Assembly (NCBI GenBank): GCA_022511145.1
Contig: JAFLSC010000017.1
Coordinates: 1-41,423, forward strand
Reading direction: 5' to 3'
Length of the DNA stretch: 41,423 nt
Source: Helicobacter sp.
Lineage (GTDB): Bacteria > Campylobacterota > Campylobacteria > Campylobacterales > Helicobacteraceae
In this document: in pieces, positions 1 to 10,582 of the stretch
How the letters are laid out: every line of letters starts with the position of its first letter
Position numbering within the stretch: position 1 is the first letter of the stretch
Made by a program: the position numbers and the translations under genes
The notes under the pieces: generated by a model
What the model was told of the DNA's origin: nothing
The model's input: the letters and a program-made list of their open reading frames with translations, nothing else
The model's database searches: none

Positions 1-84
1 GATTTTCGCAAAGTCAGCATTAGACGCAATCCGCAATGTCGCGTATGTGGAGAAAAAGGGATTACAACTTTGCAAGATTATTGA
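1..84 (+). CDS. ThiF/MoeB-family protein, C-terminal fragment
   Basis: Only the last 27 codons and a TGA stop are inside the window. The visible end reads IRRNPQCRVCGEKG and closes with LQDY. An arginine-rich stretch followed by CxxC and a short acidic or aromatic tail is how E1-like adenylyltransferases of the ThiF/MoeB/HesA family end; the CxxC is the second half of their structural zinc site. These enzymes adenylate the C terminus of a ubiquitin-like sulfur carrier (ThiS, MoaD). Which member this is cannot be decided from 27 residues. The assignment rests on the CxxC context only. Confidence 0.6.
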   Translation, partial: DFRKVSIRRNPQCRVCGEKGITTLQDY

Positions 85-160
85 TTAGGTTAGTTTAATG
101 CATCTTTGTCTGCCTTGAATCCTCTTTTAAGATTGGTTTTGCAGGGAACAAAAAGAGAAA

Positions 161-541
161 TTAAAAAATTGTGAGATTTTCTAAAAATTCAATTTTATAG
201 CTTTCGCTTGAATCATTTCGGCTTAAAATCATCGCACTAAGGCAATATTTGGGTGTATGGGGTAGAGTTTGGAGATAAATTTTAATGCTTTGGGTGATGT
301 GTTTAAGCTTGGCAGGAGTGAGGTTATAGATAGGCTCAAATCCACTGCCGCTTTTGACTTCAATAAAATGCCAAATCTTTTTCTTTTTTGCAATAATATC
401 AATCTCGCCAAAGGCGGTATAGAAGTTAGTTTCAAGGATTTCAAAGCCTTGTTGTTGCAAAAATTCACACGCTAACTTTTCAGCCTCTCTCCCCTTTTGG
501 GTCGTGTTTTTGGTAGATTTTGTGGATTTTGCAGGATTCAT
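161..541 (-). CDS. yraN: YraN/UPF0102 family nuclease-fold protein
   Basis: A 126-aa protein of the UPF0102 (YraN) family, about the usual length. After a Lys/Thr-rich start it has the family signature: [16 protein letters not shown] at about residues 17-32, then GEIDIIA (about 45-51) and FIEVKSG (about 59-65). The E...D...ExK spacing matches a restriction-endonuclease-like fold, so a DNA or Holliday-junction-type nuclease role is plausible, but the family has no firmly established function in these bacteria. Its start overlaps the 3' end of hom by 4 nt (ATGA), so the two are cotranscribed and probably translationally coupled. Confidence 0.85.
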   Translation of the reverse strand: MNPAKSTKSTKNTTQKGREAEKLACEFLQQQGFEILETNFYTAFGEIDIIAKKKKIWHFIEVKSGSGFEPIYNLTPAKLKHITQSIKIYLQTLPHTPKYCLSAMILSRNDSSESYKIEFLENLTIF

Positions 542-1824
542 TGGGTAAATTTTTTTTCAATGCGTATCATCACAGGTTTTGCTTGGATAACTTCAAGTTG
601 AGTGATTTTCTCTAGGGCTTTTTGGATTTGTGTTTCTTTGCAAGTGTGGGTTGATAAAAGCAAGGTTGAGTGGGCTTTATTTTGATTTTTGGCTTGCAAG
701 AAAGTATCAATAGAGATTTGGCATTCCCCAAAAATCGTTGCAATCTGTGCTAAAACTCCGGGTTTATCAACGACAATCAAACGCAAATAATAGGCACTTG
801 TGATTTCACCGATATTTTTAAGCTTAAAATTTTTCTCAATCGCATTTTTAAAGCCCAACATTGGGGAACTCTTCGTCCTAGCAATCTCAATAATATCAGA
901 AATTACCGCACTTGCTGTTGCATTACCTCCTGCACCCGCACCATAATAGAGCGTCTCTCCCACACTATCGCCCACTACGCTAATAGCATTCATTACACCA
1001 TCAACTTTACCAATCATTGCTTCTTTGGGCAAAAAGGTAGGATGCACACGGAGTTCTATGCAATCCCCATCTTTTTTAGCAATGCCTAGTAACTTAAGAT
1101 TATAGCCAAATTCTTTAGCGAAGGTCAAATCCTCTTGTGAAATTTCTGTGATTCCCTCAATAAGTATTTCTTCAGGCTTTGCGTCAATCCCATAAGCAAT
1201 ACTCGCTAAAATTAAGAGTTTGTGAGCAGCATCAATCCCTTTAATATCAAAAGTCGGGTCAGCTTCAGCATAACCGAGATTTTGAGCTTCTTTGAGGGCT
1301 TCTTGATAGCTTACTCCCCTTTCTTTCATTTGGGTTAGGATATAATTACAAGTGCCATTGACAATCCCCCAAATTCCTAAGATATGATTAGCACCCAATC
1401 CATCGCGGAGAGCTTTTATGATAGGAATCCCTCCAGCTACACTTGCTTCAAAACCTATGGGTAAATCCCCGGCGATTTTTTGTAATTCGTAGCGATGATA
1501 GGCGAGCATTGCTTTATTTGCAGTTACAAAGGCTTTTGAGGTTTTCAAAGCTTTTTTAGCAATCTCAAAAGGGGCTTCTACTCCGCCTGTTAATTCGACA
1601 ATAATATCAATTTGAGGATTCTCTAAAAGCTCATTAACTTCATTTGTGATAGGAAAATCAAAGGCTTCTCGGCTTTTTGAGAGGTCCTTAACTACGGCTT
1701 GTTGGATTGTGATTTTACAACCTGCTCGTGCGGCAATGAGTTCTTGATTATTTTTGAGGATTTTAGCGACACTGCTTCCCACCGTTCCTAAGCCAATAAT
1801 TCCGATTTTTAATTCTTTTTCCAT
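538..1824 (-). CDS. hom: Homoserine dehydrogenase
   Basis: NAD(P)H-dependent reduction of aspartate semialdehyde to homoserine, the branch point to threonine and methionine. The 428-aa length fits the monofunctional ACT-containing type. Visible: Rossmann motif [16 protein letters not shown] (about 8-23), VELTGG (about 76-81), ANKAMLA (about 101-107), the catalytic-domain segment [14 protein letters not shown] (about 153-166) with [20 protein letters not shown] after it, and a C-terminal ACT domain (about 345-420) starting near [20 protein letters not shown], which is where threonine feedback normally acts. First gene of a two-gene unit with yraN. An AAGG ribosome-binding site and an extended -10 lie just upstream. 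Confidence 0.96.
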   Translation of the reverse strand: MEKELKIGIIGLGTVGSSVAKILKNNQELIAARAGCKITIQQAVVKDLSKSREAFDFPITNEVNELLENPQIDIIVELTGGVEAPFEIAKKALKTSKAFVTANKAMLAYHRYELQKIAGDLPIGFEASVAGGIPIIKALRDGLGANHILGIWGIVNGTCNYILTQMKERGVSYQEALKEAQNLGYAEADPTFDIKGIDAAHKLLILASIAYGIDAKPEEILIEGITEISQEDLTFAKEFGYNLKLLGIAKKDGDCIELRVHPTFLPKEAMIGKVDGVMNAISVVGDSVGETLYYGAGAGGNATASAVISDIIEIARTKSSPMLGFKNAIEKNFKLKNIGEITSAYYLRLIVVDKPGVLAQIATIFGECQISIDTFLQAKNQNKAHSTLLLSTHTCKETQIQKALEKITQLEVIQAKPVMIRIEKKFTQ

Positions 1825-1845
1825 AACCTGCCTTACAAAAAGAAA

Positions 1846-1851
1846 ATTATA
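1846..1851 (-). promoter_or_regulatory. Extended -10 promoter of hom
   Basis: Read on the minus strand this is TGCTATAAT, a perfect TATAAT with an upstream TG dinucleotide, 22 nt before the hom start codon. No convincing -35 is needed or seen, as is usual for the housekeeping sigma factor in Helicobacter and Campylobacter. It would give a leader of about 15 nt. Confidence 0.6.
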
Positions 1852-1914
1852 GCATTTTTGAATTTTAAAAGATAAATTTATGTTAAAAAGCCTTATTGCT
1901 TGAGTTTAAATCAT

Positions 1915-2553
1915 TTATACGCGTAAGGATTGAATCCTCTCTTGATAGTTTCCTTTAAAAATATAACTTCCTGAAACAGCAATATCAACCCCTGCTGCTT
2001 TGAGTGAGAGGATATTTTCATTGCTCACACCCCCATCAACTTCAATCAAACAAGCAGGATTTAAAGTCTCAATCAAATCTTTTAATGCTTTGATTTTATC
2101 AAGCACATTAGGGATAAATTTCTGTCCGCCAAATCCCGGATTAACACTCATTACAAGCACCATATCAACAAATTCAAGCAAATGACGCAAAGATTCAATG
2201 TTTGTGTGAGGATTTAGCACAACTGCTGGGGAGATTCCATAATCTCTGATTTTTTGGGCGAGGCGGTTGGCGTGTTTTTCCTCTTCAATGTGAAAAGAAA
2301 GATATTTAGGCTTAAGTGGAGCAAAAAGCTCAACAAAAAAATTATTATTTTGCACCATTAAATGAATATCCAAAGGCTTGCTAGAGGCTTTTGCCACAGC
2401 TTCTACGACTACGGGACCAATAGTAAGATTTGGCACAAAATGCCCGTCCATCACATCAATATGAACCAAATCGCAACCAGCTTCACAAATGGCTTTGATT
2501 TCCTCATTAAGTTTTCCAAAATCCGCTGATAAAATACTAGGGGCAACAAGCAT
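1915..2553 (-). CDS. rpe: Ribulose-phosphate 3-epimerase
   Basis: Interconverts ribulose 5-phosphate and xylulose 5-phosphate in the pentose phosphate pathway. The 212-aa TIM barrel has all family marks: APSILSADFGKL at residues 4-15, HIDVMDGHFVPNLTIGP (metal ligands His and Asp, about 32-48), HLMV (about 64-67), VMSVNPGFGGQKFI (about 134-147) and EVDGGVS (about 172-178, second catalytic Asp). The ATG is preceded by AAAGGA at 5-nt spacing. It is separated from hom by 90 nt, has its own start region, and is divergent from fbp. Confidence 0.97.
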   Translation of the reverse strand: MLVAPSILSADFGKLNEEIKAICEAGCDLVHIDVMDGHFVPNLTIGPVVVEAVAKASSKPLDIHLMVQNNNFFVELFAPLKPKYLSFHIEEEKHANRLAQKIRDYGISPAVVLNPHTNIESLRHLLEFVDMVLVMSVNPGFGGQKFIPNVLDKIKALKDLIETLNPACLIEVDGGVSNENILSLKAAGVDIAVSGSYIFKGNYQERIQSLRV

Positions 2554-2612
2554 AAAAATCCTTTAATAAGTTAAATTGTAACAAAAAAGCCCCCAAAAAA
2601 ATCTAAAAAAAC

Positions 2613-2626
2613 AAAAAAAAAAAAAA
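2613..2626 (+). repeat. Homopolymeric A14 tract upstream of the fbp promoter
   Basis: An uninterrupted run of 14 A residues, preceded by two shorter A runs (7 A each), ends about 23 nt before the first -10 hexamer of fbp and so covers the -35/UP-element zone. Tracts of this length can change by slippage in Helicobacter, and length can alter promoter strength. That this one varies is inference. Confidence 0.8.
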
Positions 2627-2648
2627 CGATTTTTCAACCATTTTTAGC

Positions 2649-2662
2649 TATAATATTATAAT
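2649..2662 (+). promoter_or_regulatory. Two tandem -10 hexamers for the fbp operon
   Basis: TATAAT occurs at 2649-2654 and again at 2657-2662, 8 nt apart, just downstream of the poly-A stretch and 34-47 nt before the fbp ATG. Either could serve the housekeeping sigma factor for fbp, the small Cys protein, metG and the MurF-like gene. Confidence 0.55.
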
Positions 2663-2695
2663 ATATTTAAGAAAACTAAGGATAACCAGGCTAAA

Positions 2696-3541
2696 ATGCA
2701 ACAAGATATTTTAATGATTTTTGAAGCAATCCAACAAGCTTCTTTACAGATTTATGAGATTCTCAAAAAAAGTTTGGGAGAATATACGCAAAATACTAAT
2801 TCAACGGGTGATATTCAATTACAAGCCGATGTGGAATCTGATAGAGTGATTGAGGCTTTATTTCAAAAACTTCCTTGCGTTAAGCAAATTTGCAGTGAAG
2901 AGCAAGATAATATCAAAGAATTTCATAAAGAGGGTATTTATAGTATCGCTTATGACCCTTTAGATGGCTCCTCTCTAATGGGAGCAAATCTAAGTGTGGG
3001 GAGTATCTTTGGGATTTATAAAGGAGATTTTCTACCCCAAAATCTTATAGGTGCTGCTTATGTGATTTATGGAATGGTTATAGGGATAGGATTAGCCTTG
3101 CAAAATCAAGAGGGTGTAACCTATTATACTTACAATGGCAAAACTTTTCATTTACAAAAGATTTTAAAGCTTCAAGATAAAGGTAAGCTTAATTCACCCG
3201 GTGGCACACAAAAAGACTGGGATAGCAATCATAAAGCTAAGATTGAAAATCTTTTTGCACAAGGTTATCGTTTGCGGTATAGTGGTGGAATGGTGCCTGA
3301 TTTGCACCATATTTTGGTTAAAGGAGGGGGAATCTTTTCTTATCCTGCGACACAAAATGCCCCTAAAGGTAAGCTAAGAATGCTTTTTGAGGTGTTTCCT
3401 TTTGCTTTTATTTTTGAAAAAGCCGGAGGTGAAGCAAAAAATCCTGCCCAAAGGCTTTTAGAGCTAACTCCAAGCCATTTGCACGATACTTGTGCTTGTT
3501 ATTTTGGCTCTAAAGAGGAGATGAAATATGTCTGCTCTTGA
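2696..3541 (+). CDS. fbp: Fructose-1,6-bisphosphatase, class I
   Basis: Hydrolyses fructose 1,6-bisphosphate to fructose 6-phosphate, the committed gluconeogenic step. At 281 aa it is shorter than the roughly 330 aa of enterobacterial enzymes, as in other Campylobacterota. Visible motifs: the metal and phosphate site YDPLDGSSLMGANLSVGSIF (about 86-105; NLSVGS replaces the more usual NVSVGT), YSGGMVPDLHHIL (substrate site, about 195-207), and LRMLFEVFPFAFIFEKAGGEA (about 227-247). First gene of a packed + strand unit. Its last 14 nt overlap the next gene, whose GAGGAG ribosome-binding site lies inside fbp. Confidence 0.95.
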   Translation: MQQDILMIFEAIQQASLQIYEILKKSLGEYTQNTNSTGDIQLQADVESDRVIEALFQKLPCVKQICSEEQDNIKEFHKEGIYSIAYDPLDGSSLMGANLSVGSIFGIYKGDFLPQNLIGAAYVIYGMVIGIGLALQNQEGVTYYTYNGKTFHLQKILKLQDKGKLNSPGGTQKDWDSNHKAKIENLFAQGYRLRYSGGMVPDLHHILVKGGGIFSYPATQNAPKGKLRMLFEVFPFAFIFEKAGGEAKNPAQRLLELTPSHLHDTCACYFGSKEEMKYVCS

Positions 3542-3824
3542 TGCGGGATTGCAAGAATTAAAAGAATGTCAGGAAAATCACAATTATGCAAGTTGTGTTT
3601 TTTGTGAGCAAAATAACAAATGCTCAATGCAAAATCAGTTTGTCTCCCTCGTGCAAGATAATCTTAAAGCACAAACCCAAGCATTGCAGCAATGCCAAAA
3701 AAATCACAATTTAACGACTTGCACACAATGCGAAAAACATTTAGAATGTGAATTGCGTAATGCCTATGTGAGCGTAGTGTATCTTAGTATGAATAAGGGA
3801 AATGGAGGCAATTTTGACTTCTAA
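3528..3824 (+). CDS. Small protein with a duplicated four-Cys motif
   Basis: A 98-aa protein of unknown function, found between fbp and metG in related genera. It is an internal duplication. Repeat one holds Cys14, Cys23, Cys26 and Cys32; repeat two holds Cys56, Cys65, Cys68 and Cys74. Both follow C-x8-C-x2-C-x5-C exactly, 42 residues apart, and both share an NH(N) element before the second Cys and an (N/K)xxVS(V/L)V helix after the fourth. Eight cysteines with two CxxC pairs suggest two metal or Fe-S sites, or disulfides. There is no signal peptide, so a cytoplasmic metal site is more likely. Starts inside fbp with GAGGAG at 7-nt spacing, and overlaps metG by 11 nt. Confidence 0.8.
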   Translation: MSALDAGLQELKECQENHNYASCVFCEQNNKCSMQNQFVSLVQDNLKAQTQALQQCQKNHNLTTCTQCEKHLECELRNAYVSVVYLSMNKGNGGNFDF

Positions 3825-5772
3825 TAAAATTTATCTTACCACACCAATTTACTATGTCAATGATATTCCGCATATAGGACACGCTTATACGACCATTATT
3901 ACCGATACTTTAGCAAGATTTTATCGCTTAAGGGGCGATGAGGTGTTTTTTTTAACCGGCACTGATGAGCACGGGCAAAAAATCGAGCAATCCGCACATA
4001 AAAAAGGCAAAGAACCCAAAGCCTATGTTGATGAAATTGCAATGAAATTTAAGGATTTGTGGGATAAATTTAATATTAGTTATGATTGCTTTATCCGCAC
4101 CACCGATACTTATCATATTCAATCAGCCCAAAAAGCCTTTTTGGCAATGTTTAATCAAAATGATATTTATAAGGGCGAATACGAGGGGAATTATTGCATT
4201 TCTTGCGAATCTTTTTTTGCAAAATCCCAACTTGTTGAATCAAAATTTTGCCCAGATTGCGGTAAGGAGACGACTTTATTGAAAGAGGAGAGTTATTTTT
4301 TTAGATTAAGCTCTTATCAAAAGCGATTGTTAGAGTGGTATGAGGCTCACCCTGATTTTATTTTACCCAAATCAAGACGCAATGAAGTTATTAGATTTGT
4401 TGAGGCGGGTTTGGAGGATTTATCAATTACCCGCACCGGTTTTGAATGGGGAGTGAAAATGCCCCAAGAGCTTATCGCTAAGGATTCTCATAATGCTAAG
4501 CATATAATGTATGTTTGGCTTGATGCTTTGGTAAATTACCTAAGTGCGTTAGGCTATGGTGATAAAGGGGAGAGAATGGACTTTTGGCCTGCAAGCTATC
4601 ATTTGGTGGGTAAAGATATTTTGCGATTTCACGCTATTTATTGGCCTGCTTTTTTGATGAGTTTAGGGCTTCCTATCCCCAAACATATTGCCGCACACGG
4701 CTGGTGGACTAAAGATGGCAGAAAAATGAGTAAGAGTATCGGCAATGTTGTCAATCCTGCTGAAGTCGTTAGTGCCTATGGAATGGATACTTTTCGGTAT
4801 TTTGTAATGCGAGAAGTGCCTTTTGGGCAAGATGGGGACTTTTCACAAAAAGCCTTGATTGAACGCATTAATGCGGATTTGGGTAATGATTTGGGGAATT
4901 TACTTAACCGACTTTTGGGAATGGCACAAAAGTATGCCCAAAGTCATATTGTTAGCGATGAAGCGACTTTAAAAGAGTGCTTTAGTGCAGAATTAGAGCA
5001 ATTAAAGAGGATTTTAGATTCCTTAGAAATTTTAATGAAAGAAGTGCAGATTCATCGTTATTTGGAGGAACTTTGGAAGATTTTTACTCTTGCTAATGCT
5101 TTGATTGCCAAAACCCAGCCGTGGCAGTTGCATAAAGAGGGTAAAATCAAAGAAACTAATGCCTTGTTGATTTTGGTTGCTAATGTGCTTGTGAAGGGGG
5201 CAATTATGCTCTTACCTTGTATGCCTGAAATTGCTCAAAAGATTTTAAGTGTGTTTGACAAACAAGCCACACCTCAAAATTATTATGATTTGATTATCTC
5301 TCATCATTGGCTTTTGGAGGTAAAATTAAATCCAATCCCTGCACTTTTCCCCAAAATAGAAAAAAATCTCCTAGAGGAAGTAGAGATAAGGAGTGAGATA
5401 CCTCAATCATCAGAAAATAAAGCGTTTGAGCCTTTAGTTGTTGCTGATGCGATAAGCAAAGAGGATTTTATGAAGCTTCAAATACGCGTTGGGAGCATTA
5501 TGAGTGCAGAAATCCTACCCAAAAGTGATAAATTGCTCAAACTCCAAGTGGATTTGGGAGAGGAGCGTCCAAGACAGATTTTAGCAGGGATTAAAGCCTT
5601 TTATGAACCCCAAAATCTCATAGGAAAGCAAGTGTGTGTACTTGCTAATCTCAAACCAGCCAAATTGATGGGCGAATGGAGTGAGGGAATGATATTAGCT
5701 TGTAAAGATGAAGCGGGATTGAGTCTTATTGTGCCACAAAGCCAAAAGAAAAATGGAAGCCCAATCAGCTAA
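3814..5772 (+). CDS. metG: Methionyl-tRNA synthetase
   Basis: Charges tRNA-Met. Class I motifs are clear: YYVNDIPHIGHAY (HIGH signature) near the N terminus and DGRKMSKSIGN (KMSKS loop) near residue 305. One CxxC...CxxC zinc knuckle is present (CISC, then CPDC). The C-terminal 100 residues, starting near EDFMKLQIRVGSI, are a Trbp111/EMAP-type tRNA-binding domain, giving the long dimeric form. I place the start at the TTG at 3814: GGAGG sits 5 nt upstream and the protein then begins MTSNKIYLTTPIYYVN, as in relatives. The in-frame ATG at 3802 has its only purine-rich sequence 1-2 nt away. Overlaps the upstream gene and is followed 9 nt later by the MurF-like gene. Confidence 0.95.
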   Translation: MTSNKIYLTTPIYYVNDIPHIGHAYTTIITDTLARFYRLRGDEVFFLTGTDEHGQKIEQSAHKKGKEPKAYVDEIAMKFKDLWDKFNISYDCFIRTTDTYHIQSAQKAFLAMFNQNDIYKGEYEGNYCISCESFFAKSQLVESKFCPDCGKETTLLKEESYFFRLSSYQKRLLEWYEAHPDFILPKSRRNEVIRFVEAGLEDLSITRTGFEWGVKMPQELIAKDSHNAKHIMYVWLDALVNYLSALGYGDKGERMDFWPASYHLVGKDILRFHAIYWPAFLMSLGLPIPKHIAAHGWWTKDGRKMSKSIGNVVNPAEVVSAYGMDTFRYFVMREVPFGQDGDFSQKALIERINADLGNDLGNLLNRLLGMAQKYAQSHIVSDEATLKECFSAELEQLKRILDSLEILMKEVQIHRYLEELWKIFTLANALIAKTQPWQLHKEGKIKETNALLILVANVLVKGAIMLLPCMPEIAQKILSVFDKQATPQNYYDLIISHHWLLEVKLNPIPALFPKIEKNLLEEVEIRSEIPQSSENKAFEPLVVADAISKEDFMKLQIRVGSIMSAEILPKSDKLLKLQVDLGEERPRQILAGIKAFYEPQNLIGKQVCVLANLKPAKLMGEWSEGMILACKDEAGLSLIVPQSQKKNGSPIS

Positions 5773-5781
5773 AGGAGAGTA

Positions 5782-6816
5782 ATGAGAGCCATACAAATCG
5801 GAGTAAATGAGGTTGTTGAAGTTACTTTTGGAGCTTTACTTAATCAGCCTAGTATTTCCTTTTTTAGTGGCATTTGTGATGAAGTTGAGAATGTCAAAAA
5901 AGGCGATTTGTTTATCGCAGCAAACACGCAAGATGCACACGAAGCAATTATAAGAGGAGCTTTTGGAGTCCTCTTTAGTGGCGAAATCGCAATGAGCGAT
6001 AATGAAGTGGCGTGGATTAGCGTTGATGATTTAAATCAAGCTTTATTTAGGATTTTGCGTTATTACTTGATGATACAAAACCAAAAACTTTTTATTTTAA
6101 AAGAGGAGGAATATGAGATTTTAAGCCAAATTGCTATCCCCAAAAAGAATTTTTTAATTTTTAAAGGGAAGCTTATTACTCTAATTGGACTGATTTTAAA
6201 GCAAGAGAGTTCTTATATTTTCTATTTTGGTTTGGGATTTGAGCATTATTCTTTGAGCAAAGAGATTCAAGTCATAAATCAAGAAAAAATTGCCGATGAA
6301 AATCTGCCCTTTGTTGTAAATTCTTTTTCACTTTTTGAAATTCGTATTTTTTATAAAAAGCTTGATTATGCCTTGCCTTTGCCAAAGATTTTTATTCAAA
6401 CACTAGCTAGAGTTTTACTGCTAGCTGAAGAGTGTTCTTTGGGGGTAAATTTAGAAAATCTCACAGGAGTTTCCGCCTTTAAACCTTTGTATTTAGATGT
6501 GCGTGGTTTTATTTCTAAGCCGGGTGCCACAAATCGTGTTATTTTAAGCACAGAGGACAATAAACTTTATGAACAATACCTTGCCTATTTTGCTTTGTAT
6601 GCAAAATGGGCGAAATTAACACTTTTTGTGCCGCCGGCTTATAATGAGCTTTTCTCGCCCTTTGCGGAAGTTTTTAGCTACACAAGCAAAGAGGAGCTTT
6701 TTACTTTACTTTTAGAGAAAAAATATAATTTTGCTTTGATTTTGGGGGCTAATACGCAGATTTTTGAAGAGCGATTCCAATCTAATTTGGTTGAGAAAAA
6801 TTTATTTGATTTTTAA
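5782..6816 (+). CDS. MurE/MurF N-terminal-like protein without P-loop
   Basis: A 344-aa protein with no assignable function. Residues about 25-100 resemble the N-terminal UDP-substrate domain of MurE/MurF: a SGICDEVENVKKGDLFIAAN segment (compare the Mur pattern DSRxVxxGDLFVAxxG), then DAHEAIIRGAFGVLFSGE and WISVDDLNQALFRILRYY (compare the VDDTxxALxxLA helix). The central ATPase domain is not there: no GTNGKT(S/T) P-loop is present, only a stretch around KGKLITLIGLIL. The middle and C-terminal parts are unrecognised. Good ribosome-binding site (AAAGGAG), 9 nt after metG, so it belongs to the fbp-metG operon. It could be a diverged Mur-ligase relative with a binding or regulatory role; that is inference from a by-eye match. 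Confidence 0.6.
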   Translation: MRAIQIGVNEVVEVTFGALLNQPSISFFSGICDEVENVKKGDLFIAANTQDAHEAIIRGAFGVLFSGEIAMSDNEVAWISVDDLNQALFRILRYYLMIQNQKLFILKEEEYEILSQIAIPKKNFLIFKGKLITLIGLILKQESSYIFYFGLGFEHYSLSKEIQVINQEKIADENLPFVVNSFSLFEIRIFYKKLDYALPLPKIFIQTLARVLLLAEECSLGVNLENLTGVSAFKPLYLDVRGFISKPGATNRVILSTEDNKLYEQYLAYFALYAKWAKLTLFVPPAYNELFSPFAEVFSYTSKEELFTLLLEKKYNFALILGANTQIFEERFQSNLVEKNLFDF

Positions 6817-6836
6817 ATCCTAAGGGATAGGATTTT
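6816..6836 (+). terminator. Weak hairpin terminator after the MurF-like gene
   Basis: AATCCTA and TAGGATT form a 7-bp stem with a 5-nt loop that overlaps the stop codon, followed by TT then GG. The U run is short, so termination would be weak. The rest of the gap to 7004 is between convergent genes and holds nothing else I recognise. Confidence 0.4.
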
Positions 6837-7004
6837 GGCTTAGCAAGGTAAAGGGGCAAACAAGTTAAGCAAGCAAAAGAGTAACCTAAAATTCCAAAAT
6901 GTCGCTTATTGTTTTATCCTATCGCGTTCATAAGATTAAAGGAGAGTTTTAAAAACGCTCAACGCCTAATACCTAAATACCCAACAAATATTTCTGTATT
7001 CTAT

Positions 7005-7555
7005 TTATTGCTGTTGTTCTTGTTCTTCAAAAGGCGGTCCTTTAGTGATAAGTTGTGTGAGTTCAGCTGCTTTTTGGGGATTCATTTTTGCTAGGATTTT
7101 ACTCACAATCTTAGTATCTAAGCCATAGAGGATTTCAGCGGCTTCACTGCTTGACATACTCTCTAAAATCGCTGCAGATTTGGAATCTTTCATTGCCGTA
7201 TAAGTCGTGCCAACTTTGCTTTGTGTTGCGGTTTTGATTTGTTTTAAAACATTTTCATTTTTTTTAAGCATTTTAGCGACATTTTCTTCTTTGAGAGCAA
7301 TTTCTTTTTTGGCTGTTTCAATCGCAGCTTCGCGTTTTTTGAGGTCAGCTTCCTTTTGGTCAAGGATATTTTGTGTCGCACTTTGGAGGGTTTGGAGAGC
7401 TTGTTGTTGCTCATCGATTTTTTCTAACTCTCGCAAAATCTCACTTTTGCGTTGCTCAAAAACAATATTGCAATCCACCACTTGTTCTTTGGGGTTAGCC
7501 CACAAAAGACTTCCTAATCCAAGAGTGAGCAACAATCCCTTTAAAAATTGCTTTT

Positions 7556-7559
<4 letters not shown>
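7005..7559 (-). CDS. MotE-family periplasmic coiled-coil protein
   Basis: A 184-aa exported protein matching the position of HP0257 beside fliJ and purA. It has an N-terminal signal peptide (MKKQFLKGLLLTLGLGSLLWA), a long Glu/Lys/Gln coiled coil (about 30-120), and a C-terminal helical domain (about 128-172, around MSSSEAAEILYGLDTKIVSKIL) resembling the MgtE N-terminal domain found in MotE-type proteins. MotE relatives act as periplasmic chaperones for the flagellar motor stator protein MotC or MotB. That role here is inferred from domain and operon. It ends in a Glu/Gln tail. Overlaps fliJ by 4 nt. Confidence 0.75.
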
Positions 7560-10067
<2,508 letters not shown>

Positions 10068-10104
10068 AACATTTCCTTAAAAAGCTAAAATATCACAAGG
10101 TTGC

Positions 10105-10110
10105 ATTATA
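10105..10110 (-). promoter_or_regulatory. Extended -10 promoter of hisZ-purA-fliJ-motE
   Basis: On the minus strand the sequence is TATGCTATAAT, TATAAT with an upstream TG, 38 nt before the hisZ GTG. It lies back to back with the + strand promoter of the tandem paralogues, their cores about 20 nt apart. Confidence 0.55.
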
Positions 10111-10127
10111 GCATAATTCTTTGAGTT

Positions 10128-10145
10128 TTGGTATAATTTTTGCTT
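10128..10145 (+). promoter_or_regulatory. Sigma-54-like promoter of first tandem gene
   Basis: TTGG at 10128-10131 and TTGCTT at 10140-10145 give the GG-N10-GC architecture of RpoN promoters, with GG and GC separated exactly as at flgE in this window. The spacer also contains TATAAT preceded by TG, so an extended -10 of the housekeeping sigma factor is the competing reading. The predicted start is near 10155, giving a leader of about 40 nt. Confidence 0.55.
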
Positions 10146-10194
10146 GACTCTAGTAAAGAAAATTCTATTAATTTAGAATAAATAAGGAGAAAAA

Positions 10195-10545
10195 ATGGCT
10201 TTTAAGATTGATACAAACGCTTACAAAACACCCTTTGTAGCAAAGCCAGAGCAAAGCACCCAGCAACCGCAATCACCAAAAGAGGAGACAACCTCATCAA
10301 ATTCAACAACAAAAACCAATCAATCCTCTCTTCAAAAGCCTAAAGGACAGATTAATAATAATCTCCGTAGCCCCTCAAATAGTGCTTTTAATTCTGTTTT
10401 TGCTGATTGGCTTAATAAGGAATTTGGCTTAGGTGTGGATTTGGTTGATGAGGACAGACTTAAAGGCTTGATGGGTAATATTGACAACCCCAGTGATGAT
10501 TTTATCGCTCAACTTCTCTATGCCCTTAAAGGAGGGAATCTCTAA
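10195..10545 (+). CDS. Small protein with flagellin-like N terminus, copy 1
   Basis: A 116-aa unrecognised protein, the first of two tandem paralogues. Residues 1-14, MAFKIDTNAYKTPF, resemble the start of Helicobacter and Campylobacter flagellins (M-A/G-F-R-I-N-T-N), the part that acts as the flagellar type III export signal. Residues 18-65 are Ser/Thr/Gln/Pro/Asn-rich and probably disordered. A helical C terminus follows (ADWLNKEFG at 70-78, then NPSDDFIAQLL at 98-108). No Cys, no Sec signal and no membrane segment. Ribosome-binding site AAGGAG at 6-nt spacing. By count 12 Lys/Arg against 13 Asp/Glu, so near neutral. A secreted or filament-associated flagellar protein is my inference; function is unknown. 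Confidence 0.8.
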   Translation: MAFKIDTNAYKTPFVAKPEQSTQQPQSPKEETTSSNSTTKTNQSSLQKPKGQINNNLRSPSNSAFNSVFADWLNKEFGLGVDLVDEDRLKGLMGNIDNPSDDFIAQLLYALKGGNL

Positions 10546-10582
10546 AAGCCCTAAATTTAACAATTTTGATTTAGTAAGAGTT

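Noticed and set aside
6909..7094. 61-codon + strand ORF after the MurF-like gene
   Set aside because: No ribosome-binding site, overlaps the 3' end of the MotE-like gene antisense, and the composition is that of a reversed Lys-rich gene.
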